In this document: one piece after another, positions 15,260 through 24,053 of the stretch
Layout: each line of letters opens with the position of its first letter
Numbering within the stretch: position 1 is the first letter of the stretch
The notes under the pieces: generated by a model
Told to the model about the DNA's origin: nothing
The model's database searches: none
Seen by the model: only the letters and a program-made list of their open reading frames with translations
Position numbers and translations under genes: made by a program
DNA from: Myxococcota bacterium
Lineage (GTDB): Bacteria > Myxococcota_A > Polyangia > Polyangiales > Houyiibacteriaceae
Assembly: GCA_025453555.1 (NCBI GenBank)
Contig: JALOQC010000006.1
Coordinates: 1 to 40,241, forward strand
Direction: 5' to 3'
DNA length: 40,241 bases

Positions 15260-17548
15260 ATGCCCTCGAGCTCCTCCGGCACCGTGATCGCGCCGCCCGT
15301 CAAGGGCGTGCCCGTCCCGATGGACGCCTCGATGCAGGCTCCGCGTGACGACGACTCGCCGCTTCTCTTGCGCGCCGCGCGATCCGTCGCGGCCGCGGGG
15401 CGCGCGCACACCGTGGTCGACGTGCTGCACGCGCGCGCGCTGCGGCACTATGCGGAGGGGCTCGAGCAGTTCCTCGCGTTGCGGCTCGGGTCCGTCGACG
15501 CGGCGGAGCTCGCCCTGCGCAAGGTCCGGGTCGTGGTCGCCGCGCACGAGAGCGACGAGCTGGTGCGACCGCCCGGCGTTCGCGCGCGGCTCTACCGGAT
15601 CGCGCGCGAGATCGCTCGGCGCGAGCGCGCCACCGAGGACGCGCTGCCCGCCCCGGTCGCGAGCCTCCCTTGGCGCGAAGGCGACGACGCGCGTCGTCAC
15701 GCGAAGCTGCAAGCGCTCCGCGAGACGCTCGATCCGATCGACGCCGAGCTCCTCGAGCTGCGCTACGCGCGCGAGCTGCGCCCGACCGAGCTCGCGTTCG
15801 TGGTGGAGCGCGACGTCGCGGAGGTGCTCGAGCATCTGCATGCCGCCACCGAGCGCGCCGCGAAGCTCGTGCTCGAGCGACCGGGCGAGCGGCTGCGTTC
15901 GCTCCTGCTCGAAGCCTTCGCGTTGCGTGGTCGTTCGCCGACGCTGCGCGACGAGGCGTTGCCGGCGGGTCCCGCGCCGCTCGCGCCGGGTGCGCTCGTC
16001 GGCGGGCGCTACCGCGTGCAGGCGCGCGTGGGCACGGGCGCGTTCGGCGACGTCTACCGTGCGGAGGACATCGAGGTCCCCGGTCACGTCGTCGCGCTGA
16101 AGCTGCTGCATCAGCCGTCGTACTCGGCGGACACCAAGCAGGCAGCGCTCCGCGAGCTGCGTCACCTCGCGAGCGTGTTCCATCCGAGCGTGGTCTCGCT
16201 CAAGGACCACGGCTGGTTCGACGGACGGCTCTGGTTCGTGATGCCCTGGTACGACGGGGAGACGCTCGAGTCGCGCCTGAACCGCGGGCCGCTCTCACGC
16301 GTCGAAGCGCGTCGCATCTTCGAGCCCCTCGCGCGCGCGCTCGCGGCGGTGCACGAGGCGGGGCTCCGGCATCAGGACGTGAAGCCGGAGAACGTCTTCC
16401 TCGCGAAGATGCCGGGCTTCGAGGACGACGTGCTCCCGGTGCTGATCGATCTCGGCGTCGCGGCGACGGACGCGGAGATGCTCGTCGCAGGCACGCCGAC
16501 CTACTTCGCGCCCGAGGTCGCGGCGCAGTTCGCGAGCGGGGTGACGGACAAGCCGCGGGTCACGAACAAAGCGGATGTCTTCAGCTTCGCGCTCGCGCTC
16601 CGCAACGCGCTCGAGCCGGACACGCAAGACGACGTGCCCGCGGGCGCGATCGAGTCGTTCATCGAGGCGCGCGCGGTGTCGGTGCCCGCGCTGCCGGAGA
16701 CGCGCTCGCTGCGCTTCTTGCGCGGCGCGCTCCAGCGCTGGATGAGCCTCGATCCGGAGGCGCGACCGACCGCGACGGAGCTCGCGAACGAGCTCGCGGT
16801 GCTCACCGCGCCCGAGGATCGTCGTCGCAAGCGGCGCGCGCTCTGGCGGTGGCTGCTGCCCACGTTGATCGTGCTCGGCGCGCTCGCTTCGGCGGCGGTG
16901 CTCCACGTGCGCGCGCTCGCGGCGGAGGAGACCGCGCGGGCGGCCGCGCGCGTCGCGGCGGTGCGCGAGGATCTCGAAGCGACGGAGCTCGAACGGCGCC
17001 GGCTCGCGGCCGACGCGGACTCGATCCGCGCGACGCTGGAGAACGAGCGGCTCGGGCGCGAGGAGCTGCAGTCGCGGCTGGTGGACGCGAGCGCGAGCCT
17101 CAACGCGCGCCGCGCGGAGCTCGCGCGGGTCCGCGAGCAGGTGGTCGCGCTCGAGCGCGAGAAGGGCACGCTCGAAGAAGCGCGCGCGAGCCTCGAGACG
17201 ACGTTGCGAGTGCGGAGCACGGAGCTCGCGACGCTGCAGGGGCAGCTCGGCGCGATCGGCGCGGAGCTGGAGCGCGAGCGGGGCACGCGACAGCGGCTTC
17301 GCGAAGAGCTGTCGCGGGTCGAGGGAGCACGCGACGACCTCGAGGCGCAGATCGCGAGCGAGCGTGGGCGACGTGCGGCGGCGGACGCGCGGGCGGCGGA
17401 GCTGGAGCGCGAGCTCGACGCGGCGATTCGCGCGCGGCAGGCCGCGGAGCGTGCGCTGCGCGATGCGCGAGCGGCGCCGAGCGCGGTGCCCGTGGTGCCG
17501 GATGTGCCGGACTCGAGCGCCGACGGTTTCGAAGTGCCGTTCGAGTGA
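15260..17548 (+). CDS. Fusion of a sigma-factor-like domain, Ser/Thr kinase, membrane helix and long coiled coil
   Basis: 762 residues. Residues about 45-215 read like an ECF sigma factor: region-2-like VDAAELALRKVRVVVAAHES and RARLYRIAREIARRERA, then region-4-like LDPIDAELLELRYARELRPT and a following helix-turn-helix-like stretch. A protein kinase follows from about 249: GTGAFGDVYRAED (glycine loop), ALKLLH (Lys near 279), HQDVKPENV near 371 (HQD for HRD), LIDLGVAA near 395 (DLG for DFG) and GTPTYFAPE near 411. The core residues (Lys, catalytic Asp, Asn, metal Asp) are present, so it is probably active. A membrane helix (LLPTLIVLGALASAAVL, about 532-548) and a Glu/Arg-rich coiled coil (about 553-740) complete it. 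The sigma resemblance is by pattern only. Confidence 0.85.
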   Translation: MPSSSSGTVIAPPVKGVPVPMDASMQAPRDDDSPLLLRAARSVAAAGRAHTVVDVLHARALRHYAEGLEQFLALRLGSVDAAELALRKVRVVVAAHESDELVRPPGVRARLYRIAREIARRERATEDALPAPVASLPWREGDDARRHAKLQALRETLDPIDAELLELRYARELRPTELAFVVERDVAEVLEHLHAATERAAKLVLERPGERLRSLLLEAFALRGRSPTLRDEALPAGPAPLAPGALVGGRYRVQARVGTGAFGDVYRAEDIEVPGHVVALKLLHQPSYSADTKQAALRELRHLASVFHPSVVSLKDHGWFDGRLWFVMPWYDGETLESRLNRGPLSRVEARRIFEPLARALAAVHEAGLRHQDVKPENVFLAKMPGFEDDVLPVLIDLGVAATDAEMLVAGTPTYFAPEVAAQFASGVTDKPRVTNKADVFSFALALRNALEPDTQDDVPAGAIESFIEARAVSVPALPETRSLRFLRGALQRWMSLDPEARPTATELANELAVLTAPEDRRRKRRALWRWLLPTLIVLGALASAAVLHVRALAAEETARAAARVAAVREDLEATELERRRLAADADSIRATLENERLGREELQSRLVDASASLNARRAELARVREQVVALEREKGTLEEARASLETTLRVRSTELATLQGQLGAIGAELERERGTRQRLREELSRVEGARDDLEAQIASERGRRAAADARAAELERELDAAIRARQAAERALRDARAAPSAVPVVPDVPDSSADGFEVPFE

Positions 17549-17680
17549 GGGTCGTCGACGCGTACGTACGCTCGCGCTCGCGTCGTCACGGCTCGCGCAG
17601 CCAACGCTCGCGTCGTCACGGCCCTCGTCGTCGTCGAGACACGCGTCGCGCCGTTCGCGCCGTCGTCGCGAGCGCGTCGA

Positions 17681-18331
17681 TCACTCCGCGCCGACGTGGG
17701 AGTACTTGAGGATCGCGCGCCAGAGCGGATCGCGTCCCTGGCCGGTCTCGGCGGAGAACCCGAACACGCGGCGGCCGGTCACGCGCGCGACCTCTTCGAC
17801 CGCGAGCTTCTGCTGGTTCTTGGGCAGCTTGTCGAGCTTCGTCGCGACGACGATCGGCGTGCGCCCGATGTGCTCGAGGAACTCGATCAGCTCCGCGTCG
17901 TCCTCTTCGGGTCCACGTCGCGCGTCGACGATGACCACCACCGCGCGGAGGCCGGCGCGGCTGCGCAAGAAGCCTTCGATGAGCGGGCCCCAGCTCCGCC
18001 GCTCGGTCTTGCTGCGCTTGGCGTAGCCATAGCCGGGTAGATCGACGAGATCCATCTCGCCCAGCACGGGCTCTCCCTCGGTCGGCACGCGCAGCCGGAG
18101 CCGGAAGAGGTTGATGCCGCGGGTCGCGCCGGGGGTGGAGCTCGTGCGCACGAGCTTCTTGCGGTTCGTGAGCGCGTTGATGAGCGACGACTTGCCGACG
18201 TTGCTTCGCCCCGCGAACGCGACCTCGGCGAGCACCGGCGCGGGGATCTGATCGAGCGCGTTGGCCGCCGCGATGAACTCCGCTTCGAGCACTTCGATCG
18301 AAGGCTTCGTGGGCTTCGGCGGGGTAGTCAT
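17681..18331 (-). CDS. engB: Ribosome-biogenesis GTPase EngB/YsxC/YihA
   Basis: 216 residues, the usual length for this essential TRAFAC GTPase involved in 50S ribosome assembly. Motifs in order: G1 GRSNVGKSSLINAL, G2 region STPGATRGIN, G3 DLVDLPGYGYAK, G4 ATKLDKLP and G5 FSAETGQG. The start ATG 18331 lies 7 nt after a TGCTAACAG promoter element, with no Shine-Dalgarno sequence. The N-terminal extension is Pro/Thr/Lys-rich and short. It is convergent with the kinase fusion gene; the 132-bp gap (17549-17680) holds short direct repeats of the GCTCGCGTCGTCACGG type but no gene. Confidence 0.96.
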   Translation of the reverse strand: MTTPPKPTKPSIEVLEAEFIAAANALDQIPAPVLAEVAFAGRSNVGKSSLINALTNRKKLVRTSSTPGATRGINLFRLRLRVPTEGEPVLGEMDLVDLPGYGYAKRSKTERRSWGPLIEGFLRSRAGLRAVVVIVDARRGPEEDDAELIEFLEHIGRTPIVVATKLDKLPKNQQKLAVEEVARVTGRRVFGFSAETGQGRDPLWRAILKYSHVGAE

Positions 18332-18338
18332 CGGCCAC

Positions 18339-18347
18339 CTGTTAGCA
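18339..18347 (-). promoter_or_regulatory. Extended -10 element of engB (TGCTAACAG)
   Basis: TGCTAACAG on the minus strand, hexamer TAACAG at 18344-18339, then 7 nt to ATG 18331. The last base departs from consensus, but the spacing to the start codon is the same as at the other sites. ACCTG...CAGGT flanks it as a short palindrome. Confidence 0.55.
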
Positions 18348-18394
18348 GGTCCGTGGCCTCGCCGCTCGCGATGCGTCCGGTCGAACGAGGGCGC

Positions 18395-20008
18395 TCAGCG
18401 AAGCGCATCGCGCCACGCGCCGAGGCGGGTGATCGTGGGCGCGAAGAAGGTCGTGTCTTCGAGCGCGTACTCGTGTGTGCGTCCCGAGCGCTCTCGACGA
18501 CAGCTCTCGTCGCTCACGAGCTGACCGAGCGCTTCTTGCACCGTGCGCAGCGGCACGCCGAGCGCCTCCGCCACGTCCCGCGCGCTCGCGCGTCCGCCAT
18601 TCTCCGCGAGGAAGCGGAGCACCAGCTCTCGGAGATCGGTCGCGGTCGTCGGATCCGGGATCGCGATCGGAGCCGCGAGGCGCAGCTTCAGCGCGTCGCC
18701 CTCGCGCACGACCTCGCCGCGCGCGCCGAGCTCTTGCCGCATCCGATACAACAAGGTCCTCAGGACGCCGCCGTGCTTGTCGGGCGCGTACGCGAAGCCG
18801 TAGACGCGGCGGAACAGCTCCTCCTCCGTCGCGCTCATCGAGGGCGTCACGAGGAGCGCGACGAGCGCTGCGAGCACACGTTCGTGTTGGAGGTCGTAGC
18901 TCGCCGGGAGATCACGACCGAGCAAGCCGAGCCCCGCGACCCAAGTGCGGCGCGCCGCGCGTCCGGGCTCGGCCCACACCACCACGCCTGCGCGCTCGAG
19001 GCCGGCGCCGAGCAACGACGCGCTGCCCACGAGACCGTCCATGCCGTGTGGCGCGCGGCGCCCTTCGCCCGCGAGCCAGGCGCAGAGCTCCGCGGGCTCG
19101 GGCGCCGACGGATCGACGAGCGCTCGCACGCGCGCGCTCTCCCGCGAGAGGAACGGCCACGGCGCGAGCGCCCGAACGCCGTCGAGCCGCGCGCGATCGC
19201 CACGCGAGGCCGCATCGAGCATCGCCGCGAGCTCGTTCGACGCGGCACGCCATGCGCCCGAGCCTTCCAGTCCGACGGCGCGCGCGGCGCCCCCGACGAG
19301 CACCAGCTCCCACGCGATCCAGCCCGACCAGGCAGCCGGCGTGACGCGCGCGAGCGCGTCGAGGATGCGCGACGCGAGGTACCAGCGCGCGTCGAAGCGA
19401 CGCACCCGCGCGAGCGCGAGGTGCGCGACGTACTCCGTGACGAGGTAGCCGTCCGTGCGCGCCATGCGCGAGCCGAGGCGCGCGCGATCGCGCGCGGCGT
19501 CGAGGCGACCTTCGCTCAGCTCCGCGAGCGCGGCGATCGCTTCCGCTTCCGCGAGCAGGCCCGGGACGTCGCGAGAACGCTGCGCCGCGGCGACCAACGT
19601 CGTGACGTCGATCGCACGCTCGTGTGCGAGGTCGTCCCATGCGGCGACGATCGGATGCGCGGCGGTCGACTCGCTCGCGCGACGAACCAGCGCGAGTCGT
19701 GTCGGTTGGCCAGCGAGCCACGCGTGCAACGCGACGTCCACGAGCCCGCGCGCGAGCTCGCGAGGGTCGCCTTCCAATCGCGCGCCGGACGCGAGGCTCG
19801 CGAGCAGCGCGTCGGGGATCCCCGCGCCGCGCGATCCGGTGGCGCGAACGCGGGCCTCCTCGGAGACGAGCAGCTCGATCAGCGCGGCGGCCGCGAACGA
19901 CTTCGCATCGGTCGCAGCTCCACGCGGCGCGGACGCGAGCCGCGCGAGCGCGACGTCGAGCTCGCCGCGACGCGCGGAGTCCAGCGGCGCTTCGGTGGCG
20001 ACGTTCAT
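18395..20008 (-). CDS. Large transcriptional regulator with C-terminal winged-helix domains
   Basis: 537 residues from ATG 20008, chosen because the ATGA overlap with the kinase gene's stop (20005-20007) couples translation. The first 380 residues are an all-helical, Ala/Arg-rich region reminiscent of TPR-type repeats. Near residues 393-425 an OmpR/SARP-like winged helix is seen (EEELFRRVYGFAYAP, then VLRTLLYRMRQELGA). A second HTH lies at about 456-495 (ASARDVAEALGVPLRTVQEA), ending with a wing-like RSGRTHEYALED. This combination resembles large SARP/LAL-type activators without the ATPase. It is the last gene of an operon with the Ser/Thr kinase, its probable upstream input. The 63-bp gap to engB holds only the engB promoter. 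Confidence 0.75.
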   Translation of the reverse strand: MNVATEAPLDSARRGELDVALARLASAPRGAATDAKSFAAAALIELLVSEEARVRATGSRGAGIPDALLASLASGARLEGDPRELARGLVDVALHAWLAGQPTRLALVRRASESTAAHPIVAAWDDLAHERAIDVTTLVAAAQRSRDVPGLLAEAEAIAALAELSEGRLDAARDRARLGSRMARTDGYLVTEYVAHLALARVRRFDARWYLASRILDALARVTPAAWSGWIAWELVLVGGAARAVGLEGSGAWRAASNELAAMLDAASRGDRARLDGVRALAPWPFLSRESARVRALVDPSAPEPAELCAWLAGEGRRAPHGMDGLVGSASLLGAGLERAGVVVWAEPGRAARRTWVAGLGLLGRDLPASYDLQHERVLAALVALLVTPSMSATEEELFRRVYGFAYAPDKHGGVLRTLLYRMRQELGARGEVVREGDALKLRLAAPIAIPDPTTATDLRELVLRFLAENGGRASARDVAEALGVPLRTVQEALGQLVSDESCRRERSGRTHEYALEDTTFFAPTITRLGAWRDALR

Positions 20009-21549
20009 TCGCGAGGCCACCACGAGGTCGGAGGCAGGGAAGGGCGCGCGTCGGTGCGGGCGTCGCTGCGCGTGTCGGTGGCTTGCTCCGGCGAAGGCGC
20101 GGCGGTGCGTTTCGATCGAGCGCGCGGCGTGCGCCGGAGGCCCCGTGATTCGGACCGCGACGAGTCCGCATCGACGCCGTCCCCGGTCGCGACGACATCG
20201 CCGGTGACACCGTCACGAGCACCGACACCGACACCGACATCGACAGCCCCGACACCGACACCGACAGCCCCGACACCGACAGCCCCGACACCGACAGCCC
20301 CGACACCGACATCGACAGCCCCGACACCGACACCGACAGCCCCGACACCGACAGCCCCGACACCGACAGCCCCGACACCGACAGCCCCGACACCGACACC
20401 GTGGTCACCGACGCGTGCGCTCGCCCCTTCGACGTCCGCGTCGTCGGCGGTGTTCGGGAGCGGCGCCGAGACCACAGGCTCCCACGCCGGCTCCGACTCC
20501 CGCGTCGCTGTGATCCCCACACCCAGTCCGAGCAGCCCCAACGCTCCGATCGCCGCCGCGCGCGCGGCACGCCAACGCGTCGAACTGCGCGCGCGTTTCC
20601 TCAGCACGTCCTGAAGTCGTCGATCGCGTGCCTCTCGAACCCGCGAGCGCAAGGCAGCCCGACGATCGTCGAAGAGCTCCGCCATCAGCTCCTCGAGCCG
20701 CTCGTCCTCGTCGAGCGCGTCCTCGATCGCGCGCAGCCGCTGCGCGACCTCGCGCGCGCTCGCTGGTCGCGACTCCTTCGACTTCGCGAGCAGATCGAAG
20801 ACCAGCTCCACGAGCTCCGGGGGTGCGTCGCGGCGCAGCGCGCCGAGATCCGGCGGATCGTCCTCGACGATGCGTCGCGCGACCTCGGCGTTGGTCGTGC
20901 CTTGGTAGAGGCGCTCACCCGTGAGCAGCTCCACCAGTACGACCCCGAGCGCGAAGAGATCCGTGCGTCGATCGAGCGCACCGCCTTCGATCTGCTCCGG
21001 CGCCGTGTAGCCGACCTTGCCCTTCACCACGCCGATCGAGGTCGCGTCGCCGTGACGACGATCCGCGAGCGCGATCCCGAAATCCGTCAGCCGCACCCCA
21101 CCGTCGAAGCCGATCAACAAGTTCTGCGGCGACACGTCGCGGTGCACCACACCGAGCAGGGTGCCGTCGAGCGACTGCAGCTCGTGCACCGCGTGCAGCC
21201 CGTCGGCCGCCTGACGCATCACGTCGAGCGCGATCTCGAGCGGGATCGGCTCGCCCCCGAGACCGCGGATGAGCTCGCCCACGTGCACGCCCTCCACGAA
21301 ATCCATCACGAGGTAGGGGCCCTCGTCGTCCTCGCCGACGTCGAGCACGCCCACGACGTTCGGGTGCCGCAAGAGGCCCGCGAGCCGCGCCTCGTCGAGG
21401 AACGTCGCGCGTGTCTGCGCGTCGCGCGCGTGCGGCCGCTTCTTCACGTAGAGCCGCTCGTACGAGCCGTCGTGACGCATCACGACCTCGACGCGCCCGA
21501 GCCCGCCCTTCGCGAGCTCGAAGAGCGGCACGTAGCTCGGGGTGCTCAC
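20005..21549 (-). CDS. Membrane-linked Ser/Thr protein kinase with Gly/Val repeat tail
   Basis: 514 residues from GTG 21549, which overlaps the upstream stop as GTGA. The N-terminal kinase domain is complete: a glycine-rich start LAKGGLGRVEV (12-22), Lys in LYVKKRP (34-39), HRDVSPQN at 136-143, DFG at 156-158 and APEQ at 183-186. A single membrane helix is predicted at about 333-350 (AARAAAIGALGLLGLGVGIT). The C-terminal part holds a low-complexity Gly/Val/Ala/Asp array and a basic, Ser/Thr-rich end. The HRDVSPQN form is common in myxobacterial Pkn kinases. It sits between a TPR membrane protein and a winged-helix regulator with both junctions overlapping, so the three are expected to act in one phosphorylation pathway. 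Confidence 0.93.
   Translation of the reverse strand: MSTPSYVPLFELAKGGLGRVEVVMRHDGSYERLYVKKRPHARDAQTRATFLDEARLAGLLRHPNVVGVLDVGEDDEGPYLVMDFVEGVHVGELIRGLGGEPIPLEIALDVMRQAADGLHAVHELQSLDGTLLGVVHRDVSPQNLLIGFDGGVRLTDFGIALADRRHGDATSIGVVKGKVGYTAPEQIEGGALDRRTDLFALGVVLVELLTGERLYQGTTNAEVARRIVEDDPPDLGALRRDAPPELVELVFDLLAKSKESRPASAREVAQRLRAIEDALDEDERLEELMAELFDDRRAALRSRVREARDRRLQDVLRKRARSSTRWRAARAAAIGALGLLGLGVGITATRESEPAWEPVVSAPLPNTADDADVEGASARVGDHGVGVGAVGVGAVGVGAVGVGAVGVGVGAVDVGVGAVGVGAVGVGAVGVGVGAVDVGVGVGARDGVTGDVVATGDGVDADSSRSESRGLRRTPRARSKRTAAPSPEQATDTRSDARTDARPSLPPTSWWPRE
20219..20402 (-). repeat. In-frame tandem array encoding Gly-Val-Ala/Asp repeats
   Basis: About twelve imperfect copies of a 15-bp unit (plus strand ACCGACAGCCCCGAC) with 6-bp variants. 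All lengths are multiples of three, so the kinase's C-terminal repeat region stays in frame. Contrast this with the frame-broken array at 15012. Confidence 0.85.
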
Positions 21550-22394
21550 GGCGCGCCTCCGAGCGTCCACACGCGACCCCACACCGGATCGTCGACGCGC
21601 TCGACGTCGCGGTCCCGCCGCGAGAGGCCGATCGCGAGCCCGAGCCCGACTGCGACCACGAACGCGCCCGCGACCGAGAGAGCAACCCGTCGTCGGCGCG
21701 GCGGATCTTCGGAGAGCACGAGCGCCGGCACGTGCAGCTCCACCGCCGACGTGTCGCCCGGCTCGAGCCGGATCGCGCGCTCCACGCTCCACTCGCCCGC
21801 CGCGACGCGCACGTGGCGCGTGCCAGGATCGACGGCGACGATCACCACGCCGCTCCGGACGAGCTCGCCGTGAAGCGCGCCGTCGATGCGCACCTCCGTC
21901 GGACGATTCGTCTCCACGCGCACGCGAATCTCCGCGATCGACGCGCGCGAGGTCTCGAGCCGTTCGCGCACGATGCGCGCGCGCTCGGCAGAGAGCGCTC
22001 CGTACGCGCCGGCCGCGACCTCTGCGAAGGTCTCGCTCGCCTCGCGATGACGCCCGAGGTCCGCGAGCACGGCGCCGAGGTTGAACGCGGACTCCATGCG
22101 CGGCTCGGCGGCGAGCGACCGACGGAGGAGCCGCTCCGCGTCCGCGAGGCGACCTTCGTGGCGTGCGCGCTCGGCTTCGTCGAAGTCCGCCACCGCCGAC
22201 GCGGACACGCTCGAGGACGCGGCGCTCGAGGACGCGGCGCTCGAGGACGCGGCGCTCGAGGACGCGGCGCTCGAGGACGACCTGCCGGAGGTGCCCGATG
22301 GCGCGGCGGCTGCGCGCGGGTCTTGCGCGAACGCGGACGAGCTCGCGACCAGCGCGAGCGACGACGCGAAACAGGCTGCGCGGAAGGGCGACAC
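21546..22394 (-). CDS. Exported TPR-containing membrane protein with PEGA-like domain
   Basis: 282 residues from GTG 22394, which gives a signal peptide (SPFRAACFASSLALVASSSAFA) and lies 8 nt after a -10 element. A Ser/Ala linker encoded by five 15-bp repeats follows (about residues 36-65). Then come TPR-like helices (AERARHEGRLADAERLLRRS, ESAFNLGAVLADLGRHREAS), a PEGA-like strand region (ETNRPTEVRIDGALHG and GTRHVRVAAGEW), and a C-terminal membrane helix (VALSVAGAFVVAVGLGLAIG) with a charged tail. It heads the operon with the kinase, so it could be a periplasmic sensor or scaffold whose tail reaches the cytoplasmic kinase. The topology is inferred. Confidence 0.82.
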   Translation of the reverse strand: MSPFRAACFASSLALVASSSAFAQDPRAAAAPSGTSGRSSSSAASSSAASSSAASSSAASSSVSASAVADFDEAERARHEGRLADAERLLRRSLAAEPRMESAFNLGAVLADLGRHREASETFAEVAAGAYGALSAERARIVRERLETSRASIAEIRVRVETNRPTEVRIDGALHGELVRSGVVIVAVDPGTRHVRVAAGEWSVERAIRLEPGDTSAVELHVPALVLSEDPPRRRRVALSVAGAFVVAVGLGLAIGLSRRDRDVERVDDPVWGRVWTLGGAP

Positions 22395-22402
22395 GCCGAT
22401 CG

Positions 22403-22411
22403 AGGATAGCA
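22403..22411 (-). promoter_or_regulatory. Extended -10 element (TGCTATCCT)
   Basis: TGCTATCCT on the minus strand, then CGATCGGC, then GTG at 22394. The sequence TCCTCGATCG is nearly the same as TCTCGATCGA downstream of the -10 element at 625, so the match extends beyond the hexamer. Confidence 0.65.
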
Positions 22412-22504
22412 GCCCGCACCCGGCGGCTCGACGCTCCCGAACCACCGCCACCGATTCGATGGTTCGGTCGCCTGACGGCGATGCGCACGTGACGTCGGGT
22501 CGCC

Positions 22505-22532
22505 CGGCCTGGAGGCCGGCGCCAGAAGCGCC
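22505..22532. repeat. Two adjacent small hairpins between divergent operons
   Basis: CGGCC-TGGA-GGCCG (22505-22518) is followed directly by GGCGC-CAGAA-GCGCC (22518-22532), and CGCG-CAAG-CGCG lies just downstream. They occupy the 195-bp gap between the kinase operon and the haem-protein operon and resemble intergenic palindromic units. No gene is seen in the gap. Confidence 0.5.
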
Positions 22533-22589
22533 GATTCGCGCAAGCGCGGTGACGGACGAGCGTGGAGGCCCGGGGCATTCTCGTGAGCG

Positions 22590-24053
22590 ATGCAACCCTC
22601 GGCTCGACTCCTCGTCCTCGCCGCGGCCCTCGCGGTCGCGTGTGGGCAGAGCCCCAGCGACCCGACCGGCCCCGAGGTTCCCGCCCCGCCGGCGCCCACT
22701 GCGGTCCCGCTCGATCTGCCCGAGCTCGCCCTCGACGCGCAGTGCGTCGCGCTCGGGGACGACGAGCGCATCCTCGGGGTCGCGAGCGAAGGCGCGCTCT
22801 GGATCGCGACCGACGTCGCGAGCTCCTTCCGCGTGCTCACCCGCGACGGAGAGACCTCCGTCGACGTCGGCATGGCTCCGACCGTCGTGCGACCGTGGAC
22901 CGAGACCCAAGCCGCGTTCGCGGTCGGCACGCGCCTCTTCGTCCGCGAGGGCGACGGTCCGCTGAACGAGGTCGGTTGGCCGCGCGAGCTCGGGCCGATC
23001 GCGGATCTCTGTGGCGATCCACGGCGTGACGGCGCGTTCGTGATCGCGGAGGGCGAAGGCGAAGTCCCGGCGGGTCTCTACCGGCGCGCGGGCGGCGAGT
23101 GGTGGCGCTGGACCCCGCCGTGCGGATCGTTCGGGCCGGGCATGGCGCTCGTCGACGTCGCGGGCGCGTGCACGGCGGACGACGATCGTGCGTGGTTGCG
23201 CAGCGCCACTGCGCTCTACGCGATGCGCGACGACGCGCTGCACAGCTTCGATCGTGTCGACCAGGTCGCCATCGATCGGCACGTCGGCGTGGCAGCCGCG
23301 AGCGCGGGCAAGTTGCTCTTCCTGCGCGGGTCGGAGTGGAAGGAGACGCGCTTCGAAGCGGGCGCGCTCGACGCGCTCGCGGGCACCGCGGGACACCTGT
23401 GGGCGCGGGTCGGCGATCGCCTCCATCACTACGCGGACGGCACGTTCTCTCGAGCGATCCACGGCGTGCCTGGTGCGATCGAGGCGATGTACCCCGACGC
23501 CGCAGGAGGCGTCTGGCTCGCGACGGACGGACAGGTCTGCCACGCCGCACCCCGCGACGGGTGGCGCGTCGAAGGCATCCGCCCCTTCGAGCGTGTGCTC
23601 GACGCCGAGATCGCGCTGCGCGTCGTCGGCGCGGAGTCGATGCGAGTCGACGTGGACGGAGAGAACGTCCACGACGGCGCGAAGGAAGCGACGATCGCGC
23701 TCGGTGCACCGGGCTGGCATCGCGTCGACGTGCGGGCCGGCGAGCGCACGCGTCGCTTCGACGTGCTGCGCATCGATCGACACGTGCCCACCTGGGAAGA
23801 AGACGTGCGCCCGATCGCGGAGGCGCATTGCGGAGGCAGCGCGTGCCACGGCGCCGACCGCGACGACGCGACGCGCCCCGCGCTCGCCGACTACGAGAGC
23901 TGGGTCGATCTCGCGGACACGATTCGACACCGCGTGGGGGTGGTCGGCGACATGCCGCCGCCCACCGTGCGCGAGGGTTGGACCGCGGACGAAGTGACGA
24001 CGGTGGTGGCGTGGATCGCCGCTGGGATGGAGGAGCGCGATGCGAGCGAATGA
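22590..24053 (+). CDS. Lipoprotein with propeller-like region and C-terminal cytochrome-c-like domain
   Basis: 487 residues. The signal ends in LAALALAVAC-type sequence (ARLLVLAAALAVAC), so it is a lipoprotein. Residues about 40-330 alternate strands with repeated LWIATD, LFVREGDG, LLFLRGSEW and HLWARVGDRL phrases, suggesting a beta-propeller. The C-terminal 100 residues resemble the cytochrome-c-like domains found with DUF1501/DUF1592 systems: TWEEDVRPIAEAHCGGSACH, then DYESWVDLADTIRHRV, MPPP and VVAWIAAGM. The haem motif is CX4CH (CGGSACH) in place of CXXCH, with Met of MPPP as a possible axial ligand. It is the first gene of a four-gene operon and overlaps the next by 14 bp. Confidence 0.82.
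   Translation: MQPSARLLVLAAALAVACGQSPSDPTGPEVPAPPAPTAVPLDLPELALDAQCVALGDDERILGVASEGALWIATDVASSFRVLTRDGETSVDVGMAPTVVRPWTETQAAFAVGTRLFVREGDGPLNEVGWPRELGPIADLCGDPRRDGAFVIAEGEGEVPAGLYRRAGGEWWRWTPPCGSFGPGMALVDVAGACTADDDRAWLRSATALYAMRDDALHSFDRVDQVAIDRHVGVAAASAGKLLFLRGSEWKETRFEAGALDALAGTAGHLWARVGDRLHHYADGTFSRAIHGVPGAIEAMYPDAAGGVWLATDGQVCHAAPRDGWRVEGIRPFERVLDAEIALRVVGAESMRVDVDGENVHDGAKEATIALGAPGWHRVDVRAGERTRRFDVLRIDRHVPTWEEDVRPIAEAHCGGSACHGADRDDATRPALADYESWVDLADTIRHRVGVVGDMPPPTVREGWTADEVTTVVAWIAAGMEERDASE

Noticed and set aside
20219-20402. CRISPR-like or intergenic repeat
   Set aside because: It is in frame inside the kinase gene and has no spacers.
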